DNA from: Silene conica
Taxonomy: Eukaryota; Streptophyta; Magnoliopsida; Caryophyllales; Caryophyllaceae
Length of the DNA: 64,000 bases
Assembly (NCBI GenBank): GCA_029255685.2
Contig: CM055318.2
Span: 3,601,001-3,665,000, forward strand
Reading direction: 5' to 3'
Shown here: positions 56,199-64,000 of the stretch, one piece after another
Layout of the letters: the number at the start of each line of letters is the position of its first letter
Position numbering within the stretch: position 1 is the first letter of the stretch
Program-made: the position numbers and the translations under genes
The notes under the pieces: generated by a model
The model's database searches: none
The model's input: the letters and a program-made list of their open reading frames with translations, nothing else
What the model was told of the DNA's origin: nothing

Positions 56199-57892
56199 AT
56201 GTCGGGTGATTTACAGCTTCTGCTTCAGCATCACCTTATTTCGACAAAAATATGTCAGTGTGATCGCTGTTTTGGTCTAAAGATGCTAACTTTCCGATGA
56301 TTATTACTAACAGAGATTATTGAAACTTGTAGCGACATGTCGACATTATGTCATATACATTAAACATCCATGGATTTACTACTAAGAATATAGCTAATTT
56401 GTGTCGAAACACACTAAAATCTGCTTACGGAGTCTAGTCCATTTTGTGGTGCGCGAGATTTGCAGCTCAACTCTGCTGTATTGCCACCGTTCGTTGCTGG
56501 TTTTTCACTTGTTTAAATTGCAGTGTATAATACTATAATGTTACACAGACAAAAAATGTGTCATTTTAGCACCTCTTTTTGGACTCTGTACACTTGCATA
56601 ATTGCATAAATGAACAGGGATGGGGCTGGACCACTGAGCAGAGCATACTCTTAGTTACTCGGTCGAGTATGAACACCGTTTCATAGCTAAATAATTTATC
56701 ATTCTCGCTTTACTCGAACTTTAAAACGAGAAGTCCGTCATGAAGAAACGTGTAGAACTGGCAAATGGGTCATTTGGGTCAGATCAATGATCTATCGGGT
56801 CATTATTGGTTCAGGTCTATCAGGCCAAGTTCCGGTCATTTTTGGCAATATGGTCAGGTCAGGTCAGGTCAGGTCAGCTTTGTTAGGTTTAAACGTATAA
56901 GCTTTTACATTGTCGTTAGTATAGTGTCGGATACGATTATTGTCCGTCTCATATAATGTCAAATATCACTAATTCAGTAATTCTCAATGAAAACGGATAT
57001 TATCCATTACAAGTTGAAGTAAGTGGCACTACCATAGAGACACTATCATCTTCAACTTTTAACCGATTTACGTTACGAGCAAGAGGTTTAATCGATAACG
57101 TGAGGAATCAGGGATCAGGAATGAGGAGTAACATGGGAACTGGGAAGTATATAAGAAACATTAAAACATTTACAGAAAAAATAGTAGCAGTAATAGTCAA
57201 TTAGTTTAAGATGAAACCATGTCATTTAATTTGCACAAATTCTCATTTATGACAGACATATCCGTCACAAGTTTACGACGGGTCAAATATTATCCATGTA
57301 ACGAGGAAAAGACAAACACTTTGTGATCCCCTATACGGTATACCTATCCTATCTACACAAGTGGGAGCTATTCGATCCGTCATATATTTGTGACAAATAT
57401 ATCTATCACAAGAGAGTTTTGTTTAACTTGCGAAGACCACCAATGATTGAGACTACTCAGAATAGTAGCCTTCACATGTTTTTTACCCAATTAAAACTGT
57501 CACATGATTTTCTGTTTTCCCAAAACATTATTTTAACTACTGTACAATCTACACCTAACATTTCTTATGGTCCATTTCTGTAGTTTTCTATACCAATCCC
57601 AATGACCATTCATAAATTACACAAATTTTGGTTAGGACAACGTTTCTATCCTAAGTATAAATCGGGTCAAAACGATAGATAGAATCAAAATGTTTTGTCG
57701 GATACTATCTCTCACAACCTAACCATGAATAGCTAACGATGGATAATATTCACCACACAAGTGACACAACAAGGCAAGTGGAAGGATAGGTAAGAGTAAA
57801 TAAAGCATTTCTGGTGTAGTGACACTTGCCTATTGTGAGAGAGCACTATTTATTTTCAACTAGTGCCAATTTTCGATGACAATTGTTATATA
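56199..57892. other. Intergenic DNA with small repeats
   Basis: No supported gene. It holds five tandem GGTCA units at 56852-56876 within a wider GGGTCATTTGGGTCAG-rich patch (56760-56880), and ATCCGTCACAAGTTTACGACGG hairpin remnants near 57258. Short open frames at 56765-57204 and 57323-57583 show no family features. Confidence 0.5.
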
Positions 57893-58089
57893 CTACCTCC
57901 GAGTCGGAGTAATGGTTCTTACTTCCTTTTTTGTGCGAGTTTAATGATGGTTCCTATTTCCATTTTTAGTAACTTTTTTGTGGTCTAAAATCAATTCAGG
58001 GTGGGGTAGAGTGTTTTGTGTGGTTTAGAATCATTTCCTTATTTTTTGTGCATAAAGGTAAATGAACCATTACTATGACTCGGAGGGAG
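57893..58089. mobile_element. Stowaway-type MITE
   Basis: 197 bp flanked by TA (57891-57892 and 58090-58091). The ends ACCTCCGAGTC and GACTCGGAGGGAG and the inner GTAATGGTTC / GAACCATTAC are inverted repeats, as in Tc1/mariner-related Stowaway elements. Confidence 0.8.
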
Positions 58090-58091
58090 TA

Positions 58092-59327
58092 GAATATATA
58101 GGAAGTTGAGATAATCACAGATTCTTATTGACGAACATAGTCACTGTCCGTCACAACAAGCTGAGGACGGATAGTGTCGTCTCACATAATGCAAGTTGCA
58201 CCATTCATAAGATGCTTCATTTTCTCTCAATTGCATGTCCACTTGTTTTATTGTGAGAGTAAAATATCCGTCTTCACCTTATGACGGATAATAACACATC
58301 TATGTAGTATTTTTAATTCATTACCCTAAAGCCTGATATAATCGTCTTAAAGGACATGATAGACCTAACAAAATTGACCTAATCAGGTGATAGGACAAAT
58401 TAACCCAACTCATCCCTAAATCTGAACAAAATCCAAATTGACTGTCAGTCGATCACTATTCAACCCGACCCAAAAGTTTATTTCCTCTAATTGGCTATTA
58501 TCCGTATAAATCTAACCCAAATCTGACCTGCATTTGCGAAGTCTTACAACCGTGATAATCAATTCATCAAAAAATTTACTTTATGTAGTGGTTGAAGATC
58601 GACCCTAACATCATAGTTAATAGATAAAATAGAGAATTAAAGACATAACATAACCTTTCCCTAATATCGTCTCAACATTATCACCTAATTAGTTGATTGG
58701 TTCAACATTATTATCATAAAATTTAATTAGTTTCCAAATCTAAAGAGACAAAGAAGCCTTTGTTACTAGTGGATCACTCTTATTGCATACCCAAATTGAG
58801 AAAATCCAAATACAATACTATTGCAAATTTGCAATCAACACCCACTAGTACATTTAACACAACAAGTTGAATGAATTGACATCCAATCAAATTAAACATA
58901 ATTATGAACCTTTCATTCTCTTCCTTTTTTTTCTTTTTTTTTTCCTTTTTATTATTTCTTTTGTGCTTTTCATAATTAAACACATTAAACATTACAACAA
59001 AAACAACAACAAAGTTCTTCTATTGCCTTCCTTCAACTTTTGAGGGATACACTTTGTTGGAAAACATAATAAAAAAAATAAAGATGGGTCCAAACCCTCC
59101 TCAAAAAACCTTAAAAAAACCTACCTTATTCCGACTCGCTCAGAAGTATCCGACATGATTCAAAATAACAAGAGTCGGAATAACATAGCTTAAAAAAAAC
59201 TTCCTAAATTTAAAGAGGAAAGTGTTGTAGTGCTCAATCACCAAAAAACCAAATCCGATATTACTTGCCAGGTTTTCAGCTTGTGACGGGTATTTCCGTC
59301 TTCAATGAGATCAATTAGCTTTCGATT
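58092..59327. other. Intergenic DNA and probable 3' region of the RING gene
   Basis: Contains TGACGGATA/TATCCGTC hairpin remnants (58140-58290, 59287-59303). A minus-strand frame at 58780-58992 is a Lys/Asn-rich low-complexity frame and not a gene. The 3' untranslated region of the minus-strand gene at 59328 should lie in the right part. Confidence 0.5.
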
Positions 59328-59732
59328 TCAATAGATGGATCGACAAAGTGGGCAAGTAGTATGATGATTATCAAACCATTTGTCTAAACATTTCTTATGA
59401 AAGAAATGTTTACATGACAATTCACTAACTTGTTCATCATCCTCAAACTTTGACAAACATACACAACACTCAACATTACTCGATGTTATTGATTTATCGT
59501 CATGAATTGCTATATCGGAATTTGAAGATTTGAACTTGATGATTGAAATCCCTCTTACCCTTTTCCTTGATGATGTATTTTCATCAAAATTTGAGGAAAC
59601 CCATGTTGTAGCACCAACTAATTCCAAAAATGCCCTTGCTAATTTCTTTAATATTGCAACTGAAATTAGAGTGTTCATTACTATAATTGGTAACACACCT
59701 TCTGATGCACTTGGAAAACTTGACAATCCCAT
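59328..59732 (-). CDS. XERICO-like RING-H2 E3 ubiquitin ligase
   Basis: 134 residues, one exon. It starts MGLSSFPSASEG, followed by a hydrophobic segment at about 12-40 (a likely membrane anchor). The middle is Ser-rich and basic, and the C-terminus is a complete RING-H2: C89-x2-C92, C107-x-H109, H112-x2-C115, C127-x2-C130, plus the Trp of DKWF before the last cysteine pair. Size, the MGLSS(L/F)P...SEG start and architecture match the XERICO group, in which Arabidopsis XERICO is linked to abscisic acid level and drought response. RING-H2 proteins bring an E2 to a substrate for ubiquitination. The ATG has a good context (AAAACCATGG). The 5' leader has two TTTCTCTCTCTAAAAA stretches. Two CACGTG boxes lie upstream. 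The exact orthology is not provable here. Confidence 0.88.
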   Translation of the reverse strand: MGLSSFPSASEGVLPIIVMNTLISVAILKKLARAFLELVGATTWVSSNFDENTSSRKRVRGISIIKFKSSNSDIAIHDDKSITSSNVECCVCLSKFEDDEQVSELSCKHFFHKKCLDKWFDNHHTTCPLCRSIY

Positions 59733-59893
59733 GGTTTTGATAAATTTGATGAACTTGACAACTTTCTATTTTTAGCAACTCTCTTGGGTGAAATTGGAAT
59801 TTTTTTTAGAGAGAGAAAGTTGGTTGTTTTTAGAGAGAGAAAGGGTGGAGATTTGATAAATGAGGAAAGTTTGGGGAGGGGTTAGGGGGTTTT

Positions 59894-59900
59894 GATATAG
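59894..59900 (-). promoter_or_regulatory. Likely TATA box of the RING-H2 gene
   Basis: CTATATC on the minus strand, about 160 bases upstream of the ATG. A CT-rich leader (TTTCTCTCTCT twice, 59797-59850) lies between it and the start. Confidence 0.5.
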
Positions 59901-59985
59901 AGGTTAACTAGAGTTATGGCATGTGGGTTAGGAAAGTTAACCATGGTTAAGTTGGCCTTTGATGGTAAGGTGGGGGCATTGCTGA

Positions 59986-60001
59986 CACGTGGTAACACGT
60001 G
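59986..60001. promoter_or_regulatory. Paired G-box / ABRE-like motifs
   Basis: Two CACGTG palindromes at 59986-59991 and 59996-60001, ten bases apart, each preceded by ACA on one strand (GACACGTGG, AACACGTGT). They lie about 90 bases upstream of the TATA-like box of the RING-H2 gene. bZIP factors of the ABA pathway bind such ACGTG cores, and pairs act together. Confidence 0.6.
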
Positions 60002-60628
60002 TAAGATTTTTATAAGGTGGATTTATTATAATAATAATAATTTAATTGAGGATTAATTAATTAAATTGGAAATAAATTACCCAAATTCTCATTTATAAAA
60101 GGAATATTCCGGCAAATGTGCGAGTTAAATGTTACTAAATGTAAAAATAAGATAAATGTAAAGTGTCTAGAGATTATTTGGGTAGTATATGATCAGTCGT
60201 AAATTTATGACGAATAAATCCGTCAAACGAAGACTACGTGAATTAACACAAATTTTTATTTATGACGGTAATATCTGTCGTAATCTTGTGGCGGTTCAAA
60301 TAAAAACTCAGATAAACAGGTGAGTGTATTAATCAGTTATAAGCTTGTGACGGATATAGTCGTGATAAGAGAGTGACTATTGGTCAATTAATTAAGGGTG
60401 TTTTTGGCGATTTGTATGGTTTGAAACAAAAATAGAAAGTTACTTGGCCACGTGTCCGCGTTATTTTTTACATTAGCCAATAAAAACGGAATTTGTGGCA
60501 ATGTAGATGGAAGTGGGCCCGGGTTACATCACAAGAACTTTCTTGATTGGGGTGAAAATGTAAACAATGTACTTCGTAGTCCACTTTAAACCAATGAGTG
60601 TTTTGTGGCCTATATATACGTTAATTTA
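60002..60628. other. Upstream region of the RING-H2 gene with hairpin remnants
   Basis: Holds several ATTTATGACG/CGTCATAAAT-type remnants (60190-60370) and a third CACGTG at 60449-60454. No gene is seen. Confidence 0.5.
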
Positions 60629-60630
60629 TA

Positions 60631-60943
60631 CTCCCTCCTATTCATGGTGTTCTTCCCCTTTGAAGGGGACACAATACTCGAGGAAAAGTGTTTGTTTAAT
60701 GGAGAAAAAGTTGGATGGGTTTGGAATAGGAGAGAGGGATAATAATTAGGAGTTAAATAATGAATTGTGGGCCCCAATTATTGATGAAATGAATAAAATA
60801 GGGGTAAAAAAGTTGGGTGGGGTTGGGTGATAGGAGAGAGGAATGAATAAAATATAATTAAAAGTTACTAAAAATAGAAAGGAGAAGAAAACCTGAATAA
60901 TCCGTTTAAGGAAATAGGGAAGAAAACAGAGAATAGGAGGGAG
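60631..60943. mobile_element. Stowaway-type MITE
   Basis: 313 bp with TA on each side (60629-60630 and 60944-60945). The ends CTCCCTCCTATTC and GAATAGGAGGGAG are perfect inverted repeats. Confidence 0.82.
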
Positions 60944-61214
60944 TACGAAGTAACTTATAAAGTTTATATCCGCCATAAAGTTTAAAAATAGATGTTTTAA
61001 ATTAGAATAATACGCTCCGTATCGATCATTTGTTAGTTTTTAATTGGGCCTAAGAATAAGAAAATAGGTGAAAATTAATTATTAAATGTTAGGTGGATCA
61101 AATTGAATGTCGAAGATTCAATCGCCCATAAAAAAACATTCATAAAATAAAGACAAACACTCGATTGATATGCCAAAAAATAGAATAAGCAGAATATATC
61201 TTAAATATATTGTA

Positions 61215-61471
61215 CTCCCTCCATTTTTTTATATCACCTCATTTCTTTATACACGTTTGCCAATACTCATTTTGTTTCGATTATATCTTTAGCTACATAC
61301 TACTAAAAATTATAAAATTTTGATATTCTTAATCCTCTTATCAAGACAAATTAAAAAAAATCTCACATGAATATATTTCCGTGAACGGATTGAGAGAAAA
61401 CCGACGTTGAATACTCGACTGTGAATAGTGCCAAAAAAGGGAATGGGGTGATATAAAAAAAATGGAGGGAG
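61215..61471. mobile_element. Stowaway-type MITE
   Basis: 257 bp with TA on each side (61213-61214 and 61472-61473). The ends CTCCCTCCATTTTTTTATAT and its reverse complement match over about 25 bp. Confidence 0.85.
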
Positions 61472-61559
61472 TAATAAACAACATATCGTCAATTACCGAA
61501 GTTGTTGATATTATATGTGGTGACATTTATGACTTGAGATTCCTGTTACCGTTAAACGG

Positions 61560-62150
61560 ACAATTAGAGGATTATACAAGCAGATGTATCCATCTGATTA
61601 TACAGATTTCGAGCTTTATAACAAAAAAATTTGAGCTTATACGTTTTATTGAAAAGAATCTGAGCGTCTTTTAAAAAAAAAATTGTAACTCAGAACATTA
61701 TATTGAAACTAAAAAATAATAAATATAAAACCCATTTTTTTTTAATTTTAACACTAAAAAATTATAGTGCAAGAAAAAATTGTTAAAAGCTCAAAACATT
61801 ACATTGAAACTCAAAAATAATAAATATAAAACCCATTTTTTTTTAATTTTAACACTAAAAAATTATAGTGCAAGAAAAAATTGTTAAAAGCTCAAAACAA
61901 ATTGTATATAAGCTCAATTAGATTCGTCTTAAATGTAGGATACTCATATATATCTGATGTATAGTCATATTCAAAACATTACATTGAAACTCAAAAATAA
62001 TAAATATAAAACCCATTTTTTTTTAATTTTAACACTAAAAAATTATAGTGCAAGAAAAAATTGTTAAAAGCTCAAAACAAATTGTATATAAGCTCAATTA
62101 GATTCGTCTTAAATGTAGGATACTCATATATATCTGATGTATAGTCATAT
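61560..62150 (+). mobile_element. MITE-like dispersed repeat, copy B, internally duplicated
   Basis: Related to 8575-8905. It starts near GAGGATTATACAAGCAGATG and ends near ATCTGATGTATAGTCATAT. Its 3' part is present as two copies of 180 bp plus a partial third. Confidence 0.7.
61791..62150. repeat. Exact tandem duplication, 2 x 180 bp
   Basis: 61791-61970 and 61971-62150 read identically at every position I compared. A partial, slightly diverged unit lies just before (about 61688-61790). Confidence 0.9.
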
Positions 62151-62499
62151 TTGTGCTAATTAAACCATCTTTTTGACGCTTTTTTACCAAGAAAACCACA
62201 TTTTATAATAAGTTCGGTCCAAAATATGAGGACTTGTACTATTAAAATTAGAACATTATATAATAGTAGTATTTTATTTATGACAATATATTCCTTAAGT
62301 GAATAATAAATTAACTATCAAACATATTTTAAAAATACAAAAAGCTCCATGTAAACGTAAACTATATTTTAGTTTATTATGATTGTCCTACTAAAAAAAC
62401 ACGAGTTAGTGTTATATAAAGCTATTTTACACTTATACAATTGTAAAATAAATCGAACACATAATCCTATAAATGGATAAAAATAACACAAATAGAATT

Positions 62500-62765
62500 A
62501 TACATTCAGATATAAATGAACATCGTACATCTAATACAAATTTTTCTTGTACTATAATTTTTTTGTTTTAAAATTAAAATATTTGAGTACTATATGTATT
62601 ATTTTTGAGTTTTAATATAATGTATTGAGTTATAACTATTTTATAATTAGAATTCTTTTCAATAAAACTCGTAAAATATATGTATAAACTTAAATTCTTT
62701 ATTATAAAGCTCGAAATCCATATTACCAAGGTATACATCCGATTGTATAATCCTCTAATTATATT
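62500..62765 (-). mobile_element. MITE-like dispersed repeat, copy C, inverted
   Basis: Reverse complement matches copies A and B (GAGGATTATACAATCGGATG start, GATTTCGAGCTTTATAAT block). With copy B it forms a large inverted pair within 1.2 kb. Confidence 0.65.
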
Positions 62766-63185
62766 AAAAAAATTAATTTTACGATAAATTTATAAGCACG
62801 AGTGATAAAACGTGTGATGATAAAAATACCAAATGTCAATATTTAATGGTATTTTATTTATGGCGATTTTGATCGACAAAGCCCAAAGTTTACGCGTATG
62901 CGTTAGTGTGGGCCGTTGATGTTGCCACTGGAAAGTGCTGTACATCGTCCAAGGCCCATATCATCGTCCATGTCGTTCTCGTTGTCGTTGTCATCTTGTG
63001 ATTTATAGACGGTGTGATGTTGAATTAGATTAAGTTCGTTAAGTTGAACTATACTGAACTGAATGAAATCACGTAAGACGGTAAATCATTAACTATAATG
63101 GTCATTCACTGTCGAAAGTTTCGATTTCTTGCTAATTCTTGTACATGAGTTATGTTGCCTATCGGACTATGCTTTACGGCTTTAC
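62766..63185. other. Probable 3' flank of the DUF707 gene
   Basis: Lies downstream of the minus-strand stop codon at 63186-63188, so it should contain that gene's 3' untranslated region. No other gene is seen. Confidence 0.45.
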
Positions 63186-64000
63186 CTACGGCGAGCCGGC
63201 CGAGCCGGCCGACCCCTCGAGTGTTTTCTCATGGTCCTTTTCGGCTTGGCTTAGCCGATTCTCAAACATTTTCCATTCTTTCGCGCATCTTATCCTCACC
63301 TGTTCGTTAAAAAATATCGGGATTTTAGTATTATTAAGAAAATAAGAAAATACGTCGATGTTGTACACTTTACATACCCCTTCCCATGGAGAATCCTCGG
63401 CCGGTGACGCTTCACCCTGATATAAACAAGAGTCGACCGTGTAAAAATTCAACATTTCATTAATTCACAAATGTAGACGATTAGCGAGTTGTTTAGACAA
63501 CTCAAAACTTATACCTGGTTTCCAAGAGAGGGAACGCGCTTGTGAATAATCCATTGACTATCGACAACTCCTATCTTTTCATTTGCTGGCTGATATAAGT
63601 TAAGTTAAGTTAAGTTAACGTCTGCAATTAATAACAGCGAAGACGATGTAGAATTGTCGACTCACCTCGACACATTTTTGAAGAGCAAAGTCGATACCCC
63701 ATCCATGAACCAAATCGTTCTGTAATGCCAGTAACCAAGTATTAAATTTGGACCGTGACACCGTACATAACTAATTTATTGTCGGCTGGTTTATCATCGT
63801 GTCTAAATAGTTGTAATCGTTGTACGATTGTACCTGAATCATATGCCACACACACCACCAAGATTCTCGAGAGAAGACCGGAGCCATAATCTCGACAAAC
63901 CTGAATTAAACCGAAGAATTAACTGCACTAATGGAACAGGACATTAATATGAAGTATGAACACGGGTTTACTTACCCTGCACACGGTGGTCGAAGCGGGT
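63186..64000 (-). CDS. DUF707 family protein, C-terminal six exons (partial)
   Basis: Minus strand, running off the right edge. Exons on plus coordinates: 63976-64000 (partial), 63834-63900, 63666-63719, 63515-63589, 63378-63416 and 63186-63299. All five introns have GT...AG ends and are 75-114 bp. The joined reading passes through PPCAGFVEIMAPVFSRESWW, CVWHMIQNDLVHGWGID, GVVDSQWIIHKRVPSLGNQ and WKMFENRLSQA. The MAPVFSR...W..VW.MIQNDL.H.WG.D signature and the VVDS..I.H...P.LG motif are those of plant DUF707 (Pfam PF05212) proteins, often annotated as lysine-ketoglutarate reductase trans-splicing related and resembling Golgi type II glycosyltransferase-like proteins. The true activity is not established. 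The tail SAGSAGSP comes from a TCGGCCGGC repeat at the stop. The N-terminal half is outside the window. Confidence 0.88.
63597..63616. repeat. AAGTT x 4 microsatellite in a DUF707 intron
   Basis: Four perfect AAGTT units within the intron 63590-63665, close to its 3' splice site. Confidence 0.8.

Noticed and set aside
56852-56876. GGTCA tandem units as a possible CRISPR-like or telomere-like array
   Set aside because: Only five perfect 5-bp units with no spacers; a simple microsatellite in a plant genome.
58780-58992. 70-codon minus-strand frame with a Lys run
   Set aside because: Low-complexity T-rich tract read backwards, in the likely 3' region of the RING-H2 gene.
63139-63345. 68-codon plus-strand frame opposite the DUF707 gene
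   Set aside because: It overlaps the well-supported minus-strand exon and is its antisense shadow.

Overview
The window is nuclear DNA from a flowering plant, most likely a eudicot. The evidence is AT-rich sequence, GT-AG introns, plant gene families (a XERICO-like RING-H2 protein, a DUF707 gene and a cluster of short DUF761-like genes) and plant transposon groups (Athila-type Gypsy, Copia, a TRIM, an L1-type LINE, Stowaway, hAT and MULE elements). Many hairpin elements carry TGACGGAT or TTAAGACGGT cores, which I associate loosely with Caryophyllales. I cannot fix the species.

Layout. 1-1655 is a tandem satellite with a period near 308 bp. Two hAT-like elements follow (1730-2945). From 3.7 to 31.7 kb there is a cluster of six short intact genes on the plus strand (3757, 7451, 11000, 19975, 22120, 31482), one clear pseudogene (18913) and perhaps a seventh-locus remnant at 51477. 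All encode proteins of 77-103 residues with an N-terminal DE..xYFS...SP box, a basic variable linker and a C-terminal EAxxFIRxKH box. Flanking DNA is duplicated with the genes, so the cluster grew by segmental duplication, partly as a two-gene cassette. It was then opened by insertions.

Insertions. A MULE-like element (12329-17387) carries a LINE (12563-16482). A second MULE-like element with TIRs of about 440 bp (22958-29872) carries a Copia retrotransposon (23826-29366). A 14.2-kb Athila-type Gypsy element (32054-46237) and a 4.7-kb Copia element (46317-51056) sit 79 bp apart and look very young. Most of these have clear target-site duplications, so the insertion history can be read directly.

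Right side. A diverged copy of the 308-bp satellite lies in the opposite orientation at 53055-53985. A MULE-type MITE, a TRIM and an orphan terminal exon follow. The XERICO-like RING-H2 gene is on the minus strand at 59328-59732, with two CACGTG boxes ten bases apart upstream. Three Stowaway MITEs and a repeat family with an exact 180-bp tandem duplication come next. The last six exons of a DUF707 gene on the minus strand occupy 63186-64000 and run off the window.

The least explained part is the tandem cluster of tiny two-box proteins. Its function is unknown to me and is not invented here.
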